Positions 27,268-36,094 of a stretch of DNA of 64,000 nt are shown piece by piece. The position numbers were made by a program, and so were the translations under genes. The DNA is taken from NCBI GenBank assembly GCA_018268835.1, contig JAFDVU010000002.1, forward strand, positions 1 to 64,000, read 5' to 3'. The stretch is from Acidobacteriota bacterium. GTDB taxonomy: Bacteria > Acidobacteriota > Terriglobia > Bryobacterales > Bryobacteraceae. The notes below the pieces were generated by a model. The model did not search any database. It was not told the origin of the DNA and saw only the letters and a list, made by a program, of their open reading frames with translations. Position 1 is the stretch's first letter; every line of letters begins with the position of its first letter.

Positions 27268-28812
27268 CTATGCGATCAGATCGTGGAGGACGTTGCCGGC
27301 CACGTCGGTCAGCCGGAAATCCCGTCCGCTGTACCGGTAAGTCAACTTAGTGTGGTCAATGCCGAAGAGATAGAGAATCGTGGCGTGGATATCGTGTACG
27401 TGCACCGGCTTTTCGATCGCCTTGAAGCCGAAATCGTCGGTGGCGCCGTAGATTGTCCCCCCTTTGACCGCGCCGCCGGCCAGCCACATGGTGAAGCCGA
27501 ACGGGTTGTGGTCGCGCCCGCGCTTGACGCTGGCATTCGCCGCCCCGCCCACCTCGCGCACCGGTGTACGCCCGAATTCCGAGCCGCAGACCACCAGCGT
27601 GTCCTTCCACAGCCCGCGCGACTTCAGATCCTTGATCACCGCCGCGAACGCCTGGTCGGACGCCCTGGCGTTGACCTTGTGGGCGAAGATGTCGGCGTGC
27701 GCGTCCCACGGGTCGCCCTTCGAATAGTAGACCTGGGTCATGCGCACACCCTTTTCTGCCAGCCGCACCGCCATCAGGCTGCCGCGCGCCACCGGTCCCG
27801 GGCCGTAGAGATCCAGCGTGGCCTGCGACTCCTTCCGCACGTCGAACACGTCCGGCGCTTCGGTCTGCATGCGGTAGGCGGTCTCCATGCTCTTGAGCAC
27901 TGCCTCCACCCCCTGGTCCGCCCCGGTCTCTTCCTTGCGGATGCCTTCCAGTTTCTGCAGCAGGTCCATTTCCCGCGTCTGCTGCACCAGGGTGAACTTG
28001 GGGTTGTTCACGTAGCTGATCAGCTTCCTGGGATCGAAGCTCTTCTCGATTGTGACCTTCTTCTTGTCCTTGCCATCCTTCGACATGCCGGCGGGCGCCA
28101 TGTCCTCGCCCGTCATTTCGCCGTCCATGCCCTCGCCATCGGCCGCGGTCTCCACACGGTTCGAAATGTAAGTGCCCTGGTGGATGGCGGGTAGAAAGCC
28201 GTTGCTCCACAAGGGGGGCCCCACGGTGGTGGGCACATCCGGACAAAGCACGACGAAGCCGGGCAGGTTCTGGTTCTCCGTGCCCAGCCCGTAGGTAAGC
28301 CACGCGCCGATGGATGGGCGGCCCGCCTGGTTGGCGCCGGTGTTCATCATCAGGCACGAGGGTTCGTGATTGGGGATCTCGGTGTAGACGCTGCGGACCC
28401 AGCACACGTCGTCGGCCACGCCGCCCAGGTTCGGCCACAACTCGCTCAAGTCCATCCCGCACTGCCCGTACTTTTTGAATTCGAACGGCGACTTCATCAG
28501 CTCGCCGGTACGGCGCTCGGTCTTGATTGTGCCGCCGGGCAGCGGCTTTCCATCGTACTTGCTCAGCATCGGCTTGGGGTCGAAGCTGTCGATGGCGGAG
28601 CAGCCGCCGTTCATGAACAGGAAGATGACCCGCTTGACGCGCCGCGGATGGTCCAGGTGCGCGGCGCCCGGGTTGCCGCCGCCGTCCGCGCTCACGCCCG
28701 CGCGCGCCAGCGAGTCCCCCAACATACCGGCGAACGCCATCATGCCGAAGCCGTTGCCGATGCGGCGCAGCGCCTCGCGCCGCGTCGATGGATTCCCGGA
28801 TTTGTGTGTCAT
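27268..28812 (-). CDS. DUF1501 family protein (sulfatase-like, Tat-exported)
   Basis: This 514-residue protein has an N-terminal twin-arginine-type signal (TRREALRRIGNGFGMMAFAG, about residues 10-29). The typical DUF1501 body follows: VKRVIFLFMNGGCSAIDSFD, NHEPSCLMMNTG, ARASDQAFAAVIKDLKSRGLW, LVVCGSEFGRTP and RGRDHNPFGFTMWLAGGAVKGG. The fold belongs to the alkaline phosphatase/sulfatase superfamily, but true substrates are not known. It follows the PSD1 cytochrome gene by 31 bases, a pairing seen throughout Planctomycetes and Acidobacteria. No cysteine or serine formylglycine motif of canonical sulfatases was recognised. Confidence 0.9.
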   Translation of the reverse strand: MTHKSGNPSTRREALRRIGNGFGMMAFAGMLGDSLARAGVSADGGGNPGAAHLDHPRRVKRVIFLFMNGGCSAIDSFDPKPMLSKYDGKPLPGGTIKTERRTGELMKSPFEFKKYGQCGMDLSELWPNLGGVADDVCWVRSVYTEIPNHEPSCLMMNTGANQAGRPSIGAWLTYGLGTENQNLPGFVVLCPDVPTTVGPPLWSNGFLPAIHQGTYISNRVETAADGEGMDGEMTGEDMAPAGMSKDGKDKKKVTIEKSFDPRKLISYVNNPKFTLVQQTREMDLLQKLEGIRKEETGADQGVEAVLKSMETAYRMQTEAPDVFDVRKESQATLDLYGPGPVARGSLMAVRLAEKGVRMTQVYYSKGDPWDAHADIFAHKVNARASDQAFAAVIKDLKSRGLWKDTLVVCGSEFGRTPVREVGGAANASVKRGRDHNPFGFTMWLAGGAVKGGTIYGATDDFGFKAIEKPVHVHDIHATILYLFGIDHTKLTYRYSGRDFRLTDVAGNVLHDLIA

Positions 28813-28843
28813 AAGAGTCCCCTTGTGTTTCCCGTAATGAATC

Positions 28844-31800
28844 TCAATCGATGAACAGAAATTCGCTGGAGCTGAGCAGCACCTTGGCGTACCGGCCCCA
28901 CGCGGTGGGTTCGTATTTCACGGGCGGAGGACCCGCCGGTGCCGCGCCGCGGCGTCCGCCGAATCCACCGGCTCCGAATACGCCGCCCATCATTCCCATG
29001 CCCATGCCCCCGGCGTCCGCGTTGGCGCCCGCGCCGCCTTCGGCCGCTGCCGGATCGGGCTTGGCCGCGTCGCTGACGGCCGGCCTCATGCCGGCCCCGC
29101 CGCGCCCGGCGCCGGGATCGGCGGGCTTGTTCTTGTTTTCCTCGTACTCCTTCATCGGCTCCGAGCGCAGGTAATCCAGCCCCAGCTTGATCTCCTGCTC
29201 GCTCGGATCGCGGCCGTAGACCAGTTGGTAAACCTTGCGGATGCGCGCGCGGTTATCCGGCTCGCCGGCCACGCGGCGCGCCAGCGCTTCGGCTTCCACC
29301 TGCATGAAGTCGCTGTTCATGAGGAACAGCCTCTGCAGCGGAACCGTGGTGGTGTACCGCTTCTCGGCGCTGATGTTGGGCGCCGGAAAATCGAAGAGTT
29401 GCAGGTATTCGTCGAGCTTGTAGCGGCTGACCTTGCCGTACACCGTGCGGCGCGTGAAGGACGGGGTCAGGTCGCGCGACGGTCCGCCGGGCATCTCGTC
29501 GAGGTTGCCCGCGACCTTGAGCACGGCGTCTCGCAACTGCTCGGCCTCCATGCGGCGGCGCGTGAAGTGCCAGTAGAACCGGTTGCCGGAGTCCTTGGCG
29601 GCGTCAGAGGCGTCGTCCTCGGCGCTCAACTGATACACCGCGCTCAGCATGATCTCGCGGTGCAGTTTCTTGAAGGACATTCCGTTCTTCACGAAGCTGC
29701 CGGCCAGGTACTCGAGCAACTCGGGATTGGTGGGACGTTCCCCGGTGGTGCCGAAATTACTCGGCGAATCCACGATCCCGGTGCCGAAGTGCCACTTCCA
29801 GATGCGGTTCACGATGACCCGCGTGGTGATCGGCTGCTTGAGGATGTCGTCGGCCAGTTCCAGCCGGCCGCTGCCCTTCTTAAAGGGCTGAGGGTCGCCC
29901 TCGGAGAGGATGCTGAGAAAGTGCCGCGGGACCTCGGGGCCGAGGTTCTGCGGATTGCCGCGCAGGGCCAGTTGCAGGTCCACCGGATTCTCCGCGTCGC
30001 ACACGCCGTGGATGTAGGTGTAACCCGGCTCGATCTTCTTGCGCGCGGCGTCGATATCGTTGCGCAGTGCGGTCAGCTTGGCCTGCGCTTCGGCGCCGCT
30101 GCGGCTCTCCAGCCCCCAGCCGCGGAACAGCAGCACGCCCGGCTTGCCCGCGCGCGTGCCCATCGCCATCATCAGGACCGGGTCTTCGTTGTCGCGCAGT
30201 TCGCGCTGGAACATTTCGATCCAGAAGTTGTTGTCCTCCTCGGAGAGGTTCTTCAGGCGCAGCCCGCAGTTCTGGCAGAAGTCGTCGTTGGTGATGAACT
30301 CGTTGGGCTCGTTTGCGCGCTTCTTCTTCCGGGTGCCGGTGATGGATTTGTCGATGATGATCTCGTTCTCTTCGTTGAGTTCGTTGTGCGCCAGCATCAC
30401 CCGCACTACGTTCTCCTGGAATTCATCGGCCAGTTTCTTGGCCTCGGCGTTGCCGCCTGCCCCGCCGCCGCGCCGTCCGCCGCCGGCGAGCGCGCCCACG
30501 ATCCCGCCGGGCGCTCCGGCCTCGGGCTTGGCAGCCTCTGCGTCCGCCGGAGTCACGCCACCGCGTCCCCCGCGGCCTCCGCCCGGAGCGCTCGCGCGCT
30601 TGATCATGGCCTGCCACGCGTCTTTGTAGTGGTACTTGTCCGTGGACTTGCCCATGTAGGCGATCCAGCGGTCGAGCAATTCGTAATCCAGCTTGCGATT
30701 CTCCACCACCGTCTCTTTATCGTGCTTCTGCGCGACTACTTCGTAGACCGCCTCCAGATAGGCCGAAGTCTTCAGCGCGAGAGCTTGAGACATCTCGTTG
30801 CTCAGGTTCGTCTGCATCGCCTGCAGAATCTTCTGCTTCTGCTCGATCTCGTCTTCCACTTTGGTCTGCTCTTCGATTACGGCCTTGGGCGCCTGGGGAT
30901 AGCGGTGGTAGATGGTGTTCAGGAAGACGCCGGCGAGCGCGTAGTAATCGGTCTGCGGGATGGGATCGTACTTGTGGTCGTGACAGCGGGCGCAGGCCAC
31001 GGTCAGGCCGAGGAACCCGCGAGTGACCACGTCCACGCGGTCGTGGCGCTCGTCGGCGTGAGTGACTTCCACCGCGCCGTTGTCGTAATACCACGGGCCG
31101 AGCCCTAGGAATCCGGTCGCCGGCAGCGTCCGGTAGCGCGACTTCGCGTCCAGCAGGTCGCCCGCGAGTTGATCCCGGACGAAGGCGTCATACGGCATGT
31201 CGTCGTTGACGGCCTGGATCACCCAGTCGCGGTAGAGGTAGGCGTTCGGGTACGGGTGGTAGCCGCGCGGATTCGGGTTCAGGCTGCGGTAGTCGTCCTC
31301 GCCGTAGCGAGCCACGTCCAGCCAAAGGCGCCCCCAGCGCTCGCCATAATGCGGTGAAGCGAGAAGACGGTCCACCACCTTGGCGAAGGCATCGGGGGAG
31401 GTGTCTTTTTCGAAGGCGGCGGTCTCTTCCGCCGTGGGCGGCAACCCGGTGAGATCGAAATACGCGCGTCGGATCAGGTCGCGCCGGTTCGCCGGCTTTA
31501 CCGGCTTGAGCCCTTCGTGTTCCATTTGTGCCAGCACGAAGCGGTCGATATCGGTCTTGGCCCAACGCGCGTCCTTGACTGTGGGTGGGGCCGGATTCTT
31601 GAGCGGCAAAAGCGACCAGAACTTGCGGCGCTCCGGGGCGATGACGTATTTGCCCGCGCTCTGCGCCGGCGCGTTCGCGGCGGCGGTCTTCGGCCACACG
31701 GCGCCGGCTTTAACCCATGCGGCCAGGGCATCCACCTGGTCTTTGCTGAGTTTGCCGCCCATCGGCATTTTGAGCGAGCCGGTCTGCTGCACGGCGGTGA

Positions 31801-32056
31801 CGAGCAGGCTCTTATCGGGATCGCCGGGCACAATCGCGGGGCCGCTCTTGCCACCCTTCAGCATGTCTTCGCGGCTGTCCAGCCGCAGTCCACCGAGCTT
31901 GGAATCGGTGTGGCAACTGTAGCAACTGGTGGCCAGGATGGGCCGGATCCTACTTTCGAAGTAGTCCGGAGACGCGGCCGGATTCTGCCCGTGCAGCGCA
32001 GGAAGTATGGCGAGGGAAAGAGATAGCCCGGTTAAGCGCAGGTAAATAACAGACAT
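28844..32056 (-). CDS. PSD1 and Planctomycete cytochrome C domain protein (DUF1549/DUF1553)
   Basis: The 1070-residue exported protein begins with a signal peptide (to about residue 23). A PSCyt1 cytochrome domain carries heme motif CYSCH (45-49) with the distal methionine probably in LKMPMGG. The DUF1549 domain (PSCyt2) has KTDIDRFVLAQMEHEGLKP, RDLIRRAYFDLTGLPPTAEE and ACARCHDHKYDPI. The DUF1553 (PSD1) domain near the C terminus has RVIVNRIWKWHFGTGIVDSP and HREIMLSAVYQLS, and ends in LLSSSEFLFID. Two low-complexity inserts are unusual: a glycine/arginine/alanine stretch around 485-545 and a glycine/methionine/alanine stretch around 980-1050. Between them lies an extra CQNC motif. Function in the family is unproven. 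Confidence 0.9.
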   Translation of the reverse strand: MSVIYLRLTGLSLSLAILPALHGQNPAASPDYFESRIRPILATSCYSCHTDSKLGGLRLDSREDMLKGGKSGPAIVPGDPDKSLLVTAVQQTGSLKMPMGGKLSKDQVDALAAWVKAGAVWPKTAAANAPAQSAGKYVIAPERRKFWSLLPLKNPAPPTVKDARWAKTDIDRFVLAQMEHEGLKPVKPANRRDLIRRAYFDLTGLPPTAEETAAFEKDTSPDAFAKVVDRLLASPHYGERWGRLWLDVARYGEDDYRSLNPNPRGYHPYPNAYLYRDWVIQAVNDDMPYDAFVRDQLAGDLLDAKSRYRTLPATGFLGLGPWYYDNGAVEVTHADERHDRVDVVTRGFLGLTVACARCHDHKYDPIPQTDYYALAGVFLNTIYHRYPQAPKAVIEEQTKVEDEIEQKQKILQAMQTNLSNEMSQALALKTSAYLEAVYEVVAQKHDKETVVENRKLDYELLDRWIAYMGKSTDKYHYKDAWQAMIKRASAPGGGRGGRGGVTPADAEAAKPEAGAPGGIVGALAGGGRRGGGAGGNAEAKKLADEFQENVVRVMLAHNELNEENEIIIDKSITGTRKKKRANEPNEFITNDDFCQNCGLRLKNLSEEDNNFWIEMFQRELRDNEDPVLMMAMGTRAGKPGVLLFRGWGLESRSGAEAQAKLTALRNDIDAARKKIEPGYTYIHGVCDAENPVDLQLALRGNPQNLGPEVPRHFLSILSEGDPQPFKKGSGRLELADDILKQPITTRVIVNRIWKWHFGTGIVDSPSNFGTTGERPTNPELLEYLAGSFVKNGMSFKKLHREIMLSAVYQLSAEDDASDAAKDSGNRFYWHFTRRRMEAEQLRDAVLKVAGNLDEMPGGPSRDLTPSFTRRTVYGKVSRYKLDEYLQLFDFPAPNISAEKRYTTTVPLQRLFLMNSDFMQVEAEALARRVAGEPDNRARIRKVYQLVYGRDPSEQEIKLGLDYLRSEPMKEYEENKNKPADPGAGRGGAGMRPAVSDAAKPDPAAAEGGAGANADAGGMGMGMMGGVFGAGGFGGRRGAAPAGPPPVKYEPTAWGRYAKVLLSSSEFLFID

Positions 32057-32159
32057 ATCGGCATCGATCCAGTAACCCTAAGTGCAACGCTACAGGGGGT
32101 ACGATGCCTGACGAGGGCAGACAGTGGTCCGGCAAGGGCCGCTGAAACTCTTGTCCGCA

Positions 32160-32168
32160 ATTCTAGCA
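32160..32168 (-). promoter_or_regulatory. Extended -10 promoter of the PSD1-DUF1501 operon
   Basis: The minus strand reads TGC followed by TAGAAT (32165-32160). The leader to the ATG at 32056 would be about 97 bases. Confidence 0.5.
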
Positions 32169-32318
32169 TTGGCGCGCGCGATGTCAAGTGCGGAAAGCAC
32201 CGAGTGCCTGCTGGCGCGCTCCTGCAAAGAGGTCCCGCAGACCCTCGGCGGAAGATGAAACGCGCACCGTGGGGGAGTGTCGCGGAGCGTGATTGCGGGT
32301 CAAGATCCCGGTTGACTC

Positions 32319-32327
32319 TGCTATACT
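32319..32327 (+). promoter_or_regulatory. Extended -10 promoter of the beta-propeller pair
   Basis: TGC followed by TATACT (32322-32327). The leader to the ATG at 32408 would be about 74 bases, with AGGTGA at 32394-32399 as ribosome site. Confidence 0.5.
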
Positions 32328-32407
32328 GACCAAAACTCAGAGGCTGCGCTGCCTCCCTCCGTCCTGTCCCACGGAATTCTTATTCCCGACCAATAGGTGA
32401 AATCGAT

Positions 32408-33418
32408 ATGCGAAAGCTGACGGCACTCGGCCTCCTGTTTGTTGCCGCCTGCGCGGCGGGAGGGGAGCGGAAAGAACCCAATGGATCGTCCACGGCGCGA
32501 CCCGCCGGTGGCGTTCGCACGCCCGGTATCCAGATCCCGTTTGCGTCTCTCCAGAGCGATCTGACTTTCGAGATGGACGCTCCCGCAAAGTGGATCGCGG
32601 TGACCGATGCGCTGTGGCTCCCGGCAAAGGATTCGCTACTGCGCATCGACCCGAAGTCCAAAGAGAGCAAATTCGGCGACCCGGTCACCGGACTCAACCA
32701 GCCCTGCGCCGGCGTGGTGAGCGCCTTCAAGAGCCTGTGGGCGCCGGATTGCGGCAGCGGCGGAATCGCGCGCATCGACCCGAAGTCCGGCAAGGTGACC
32801 GCCATGCTGGCTTTCGGCGCTTACGCCGCGCGCCCCGGCATCGCGGCCGATTCCGACAGTGTGTGGGTGCTGGCGGACGACCGCGGCACGCTGGTACGCA
32901 TCGATCCCGCGCAGAACCTGGTGGTGGCCGGCCTGCGCGTCTCCCCCGACTGCGGCTCGTTGCTGAACGCGGCATCCGCGCTGTGGATGGCCTGCCCGGC
33001 GGAGAACAAGATCGTTCGCATCGATCCGGAAACAAACGTCGCGACGAAGACCATCGATGTCTCCGCGCGGCCATCGGCGCTGGTCTTCGGCGAAGATGCC
33101 CTCTGGGTGCTGTGCGAGAAGGAGGGCAAGATCGACCGCGTGGATCCCAAGACCGGCAAGGTCACCCACACGATCGAACTCGGCGCGCCCGCTGCGGGCG
33201 GCAGCCTCGCCATCGGCGAAGGGTCGCTGTGGGTGAGCATGCCCGGATTCCCGATCACCCGCATCGATCCCGCAAGCGAAGCCGTGGTGCAGCAGTTCTT
33301 TGGTGCGGGCGCCGGCGCGATTCAGGCAACGTCCGGTGGCGTCTGGCTGGCCGATTCCCGCACCGGCAAACTGCGCGAGTTCGACCCCAGGCGGATCGCC
33401 GCGACCCTGGCCGAGTAA
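32408..33418 (+). CDS. Predicted lipoprotein with a beta-propeller (virginiamycin-B-lyase-like / YVTN repeats)
   Basis: The 336-residue protein has a lipoprotein signal peptide with lipobox VAAC (cysteine about residue 15), so it is likely membrane-anchored and periplasmic. The rest is about seven repeats in which an entry of the type ALWVLCEKEGKIDRVDPKTG recurs with the core RIDP, and it ends in GGVWLADSRTGKL. This is the repeat pattern of Vgb-like and YVTN beta-propellers. The catalytic histidines of true Vgb were not identified, so binding rather than lyase activity is as likely. A paralogue follows after 6 bases and the two are surely cotranscribed. Confidence 0.72.
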   Translation: MRKLTALGLLFVAACAAGGERKEPNGSSTARPAGGVRTPGIQIPFASLQSDLTFEMDAPAKWIAVTDALWLPAKDSLLRIDPKSKESKFGDPVTGLNQPCAGVVSAFKSLWAPDCGSGGIARIDPKSGKVTAMLAFGAYAARPGIAADSDSVWVLADDRGTLVRIDPAQNLVVAGLRVSPDCGSLLNAASALWMACPAENKIVRIDPETNVATKTIDVSARPSALVFGEDALWVLCEKEGKIDRVDPKTGKVTHTIELGAPAAGGSLAIGEGSLWVSMPGFPITRIDPASEAVVQQFFGAGAGAIQATSGGVWLADSRTGKLREFDPRRIAATLAE

Positions 33419-33424
33419 CCCGAT

Positions 33425-34462
33425 ATGAACCGACCATTCGCATTGACTCTGCTGGCACTGAGCCTCGCCATGGTGCTGCCCTCACAGGAGAGCATGCCGG
33501 CCCCGCCGGCGCCGAAGAAGGGTGGAGCGCGTCCCCCTCGCCCCGGCGTCAGCGACCTGTCCGTAAAGCACGAGATGAGCGCCATCAGGCCGGTGGCTGT
33601 GATTCCGATCCCCGGAACGCCGGACTGGCAGGTGATGACGGAGGATTCCGTGTGGGTCGCCAACGGCCCAAAGAATTCTATCCACCGCATCGATGTGAAG
33701 ACTAACCGGCAAACCCCGATCGAGGTAGGCAGACGTCCGTGCTCCGGCCTCGCCGCCGGATTCGGCAGCGTGTGGGTGCCGCTGTGCGGCGATCGCCCCG
33801 GCGCGGAGAACGGCGCAAAACCGGCGCTCGCCCGCGTGGACGCGAAGACCAACCGCGTAACGGCGACCATTCCCATCGGCCCGGCGAACAGCGAGGGCGG
33901 CATCGTGGCCGGACCCGAAGCGGTGTGGATGGTGAGCGACATCAAGGGCACGCTGGCTCGCATCGACCCGGCGACCAACACGGTCGCCGTGGAGATCGCG
34001 GTGGCGCCCGGTTCGGTGGCCGCGGTCTACGCCGACGGCGCGGTGTGGGTGAGCAGCCCGGAAAAGAGTGTCGTCACGCGCGTCGATCCCAGGACGAATA
34101 CCGCCACGGACACCATTCCGGTCGGCCCCGGTCCGCGCTTCCTCACGGTGGGTGCGGGAAGCGTGTGGACGCTCAACCAGGGAGATGGGACCGTGTCGCG
34201 CGTGGATACCGCATCGCGCAAACTGGTGGCGAATATCGCCTGCGGCATCCCGGGCACGGGCGGCGAGATCGCCTTCGGCGACGGGGCGGTTTGGGCCACC
34301 GTCTTCCAGATTCCGATCACCCGCATCGACGCCGCGGCCAATCGCGTCACGGGACAGTGGGTGGGTCCGGGCGGCGACTCAATACGGGTTGCGTTCGGCT
34401 CGGTGTGGCTGAGCGACCTGCGCGGACAGGCCGTGTGGCGGATCGACCCGAAAGACATGTAG
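33425..34462 (+). CDS. Exported beta-propeller protein, tandem paralogue of the preceding lipoprotein
   Basis: The 345-residue product has a signal peptide (MNRPFALTLLALSLAMVLPS) followed by a low-complexity proline/lysine/arginine linker. A beta-propeller of about seven repeats follows, with units such as VWMVSDIKGTLARIDPATN and SVWTLNQGDGTVSRVDTA. It ends in VAFGSVWLSDLRGQAVWRID, parallel to the end of its neighbour. Unlike the neighbour it has no lipobox, so one copy seems anchored and the other soluble. The function is not known. An inverted repeat GGGGC/GCCCC (34467-34482) without a T-run follows the stop. Confidence 0.7.
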   Translation: MNRPFALTLLALSLAMVLPSQESMPAPPAPKKGGARPPRPGVSDLSVKHEMSAIRPVAVIPIPGTPDWQVMTEDSVWVANGPKNSIHRIDVKTNRQTPIEVGRRPCSGLAAGFGSVWVPLCGDRPGAENGAKPALARVDAKTNRVTATIPIGPANSEGGIVAGPEAVWMVSDIKGTLARIDPATNTVAVEIAVAPGSVAAVYADGAVWVSSPEKSVVTRVDPRTNTATDTIPVGPGPRFLTVGAGSVWTLNQGDGTVSRVDTASRKLVANIACGIPGTGGEIAFGDGAVWATVFQIPITRIDAAANRVTGQWVGPGGDSIRVAFGSVWLSDLRGQAVWRIDPKDM

Positions 34463-34495
34463 AGAAGGGGCCGGCAAGCCCCTGAGCGCAGAGTA

Positions 34496-34501
34496 TATAA
34501 T
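34496..34501 (+). promoter_or_regulatory. Possible -10 box before the HExxH protein gene
   Basis: TATAAT, 17 bases before the GTG start at 34519. There is no TG extension and no -35. GGAG at 34508-34511 is the ribosome site. Confidence 0.35.
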
Positions 34502-34518
34502 GCCAGTGGAGTTGCGCC

Positions 34519-35145
34519 GTGTCTGCGCGCCTGCTGGCTACGTTAAGCCTCGTGCTCGGTTGCGCGTCCGCCTGGGCGGATACGGAACTCGTGGTGTATC
34601 TCAAGACTTCTCCGGCCCAACCCGCTGTCACCGTGAACTACATGAAGCGGGAACTCGCCGCGCTCATGCTCACCGCGGGCTACCGCGTGGAGTGGGGCAA
34701 GGACAGCGACTCGCTCAACCTGGTGGTGGTCGAACTCAACGGCACCTGCGCTTTGCCCGCCGGATACTCCGGACCCATGGATCCGCCGCGGACGGCCGCG
34801 TCGCTGGCCTTCACCAGCGTGACTGACGGACAGGTGCTTCCCTTCGCCAAGGTGAACTGCGCCGCGCTCACGCGTTCGCTGGCCGGCCCGCTTTCCGGCG
34901 CCGCCGCCGCGCAGCGCGACTACTTCTATGGGCGGGCCATGGCCCGCGTCATCGCGCATGAGTTCTACCACATCCTGATGCAAACCACCGGGCACTCACG
35001 CTCCGGCGTGTCGCAGAGCTGTTTCTCACCCGCGGACCTGGTGAGCGAGCGCTTCTCCTTCGAAGGCGCGGTAGTCGCGCAGATGCGGCGTCCGCAACCC
35101 GCGCCGGCGGCGGTCTCCGACAGCGACGACGCCTCCGGCCGCTAG
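34519..35145 (+). CDS. Exported protein with HExxH zinc motif, family not recognised
   Basis: This 208-residue product starts with GTG at 34519, behind GGAG, and has a signal peptide cleaved near residue 20 (ASAWA). The only clear functional motif is HEFYH at residues 147-151, with a further histidine at 159 (GHS), inside ARVIAHEFYHILMQTTGHS. This fits a zinc-binding site of a small metallopeptidase-like protein, though the third-ligand spacing does not match the metzincin consensus. Two cysteines (residues 77 and 114) precede it and a third is at 168. The C terminus is proline/alanine-rich. It may or may not be cotranscribed with the propeller genes. No family assigned. Confidence 0.65.
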   Translation: MSARLLATLSLVLGCASAWADTELVVYLKTSPAQPAVTVNYMKRELAALMLTAGYRVEWGKDSDSLNLVVVELNGTCALPAGYSGPMDPPRTAASLAFTSVTDGQVLPFAKVNCAALTRSLAGPLSGAAAAQRDYFYGRAMARVIAHEFYHILMQTTGHSRSGVSQSCFSPADLVSERFSFEGAVVAQMRRPQPAPAAVSDSDDASGR

Positions 35146-35214
35146 CCGGAATTCTCCCGTTCCCTCGCTGATTCCCTCCATAGAAAACTTTTTCGCGCGC
35201 TCCCCGACGCTCTC

Positions 35215-35223
35215 TGCGATACT
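35215..35223 (+). promoter_or_regulatory. Possible extended -10 promoter of the guanidine operon
   Basis: TGC followed by GATACT (35218-35223), giving a leader of about 148 bases before the ATG at 35378. I searched that leader for the conserved boxes of guanidine-I, -II and -III riboswitches as I know them and did not find them. No other known leader element was recognised. Confidence 0.35.
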
Positions 35224-35377
35224 GGCCGTGATGTCAGTCTCCGCATCGGGCCTTGGAACTCACGCAAAGATCGCACTGCGGGTCTTCCTGCGCCTGACCG
35301 CGATGGACGTTTGCTGCGGCCCTCCCTCCCTGGCCTGAAGTTCCCTTCTTAAATCGATCGACGAAAGGAATTTGGAA

Positions 35378-36094
35378 ATGAGCGATACGCCCATTCTCTG
35401 GGAGGAGACCGTCCCGGGCGGCGCAACGTGGTCCCACGTACTCAAACGCGGCACCGCACTGCGCCTCACCGATATCGAGGGCGGCGCCAACGCCGGCGCC
35501 CTCTTCTACAACTTCGAATGTCCGGTGGAACGCTACAACATGGCGGACACCCTGAAGGCGCAGCACATCGCGCGCCTCACCTCGGGCTTCGTCCTGTACT
35601 CGGACATGGGGCGCGTGCTGTGTTCCCTCACCGCCGATAGCGTGGGCTGGCACGACCCCGTTGGCGGGTGCTCCAATGCCGCGCTCGTCGAAGCGCAGTA
35701 CGGACGCGCCACCTACCAGGACTGCCGCAACGGCTATCACAAGAACGCGCTGGATGGATTCCTGGTGGAACTCGGCAAGTGGGGGCTCGGTGCGCGCGAC
35801 CTGGTGTCGAACGTGAATTTCTTCAGCCGCGTGGACGTCGCCGAAGACGGCTCCATGAGCTTCCACGACGGCAACTCCAAGGCGGGCGATCATGTGGAAC
35901 TGAGGGCCGAGATGAACGTGCTGGTGATCCTCAACACCTGCCAGCATCCGCTCGACCCCGGGCCCAAGTACGCGCCCAAACCGGTCCATCTCGCCCTCCG
36001 CCGCGTGCAGGCGCCCGGACCCAACGACCCCTGCCGCATTTCGCGCCCCGAGAACGCGCGCGGCTTCACCCTCACGGAGAGGTATTTCCTATGA
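35378..36094 (+). CDS. DUF1989 protein, urea carboxylase-associated protein 1 (carboxyguanidine deiminase subunit)
   Basis: This 238-residue cytosolic protein is of the UAAP1 type. From the ATG at 35378 (AAAGGAA upstream; a TTG at 35372 is less likely) it reads [31 protein letters not shown], with [34 protein letters not shown] and [23 protein letters not shown]. Conserved His, Cys and Glu residues in these motifs fit a metal site. In guanidine users the two DUF1989 proteins form the deiminase that turns carboxyguanidine into allophanate and ammonia. It overlaps the next gene by 4 bases (ATGA). Confidence 0.9.
   Translation: MSDTPILWEETVPGGATWSHVLKRGTALRLTDIEGGANAGALFYNFECPVERYNMADTLKAQHIARLTSGFVLYSDMGRVLCSLTADSVGWHDPVGGCSNAALVEAQYGRATYQDCRNGYHKNALDGFLVELGKWGLGARDLVSNVNFFSRVDVAEDGSMSFHDGNSKAGDHVELRAEMNVLVILNTCQHPLDPGPKYAPKPVHLALRRVQAPGPNDPCRISRPENARGFTLTERYFL

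Larger units (their letters stand above)
32057..32407. other. Divergent intergenic region between PSD1 and beta-propeller genes
   Basis: This 351-base region holds no gene. It contains two opposed extended -10 promoters (32160-32168 minus and 32319-32327 plus). I saw no inverted repeat strong enough to call an operator. Confidence 0.5.

Noticed and set aside
29225-31108. 627-codon plus-strand frame opposite the PSD1 gene
   Set aside because: Shadow of the PSD1 coding region; no domain and no ribosome site.
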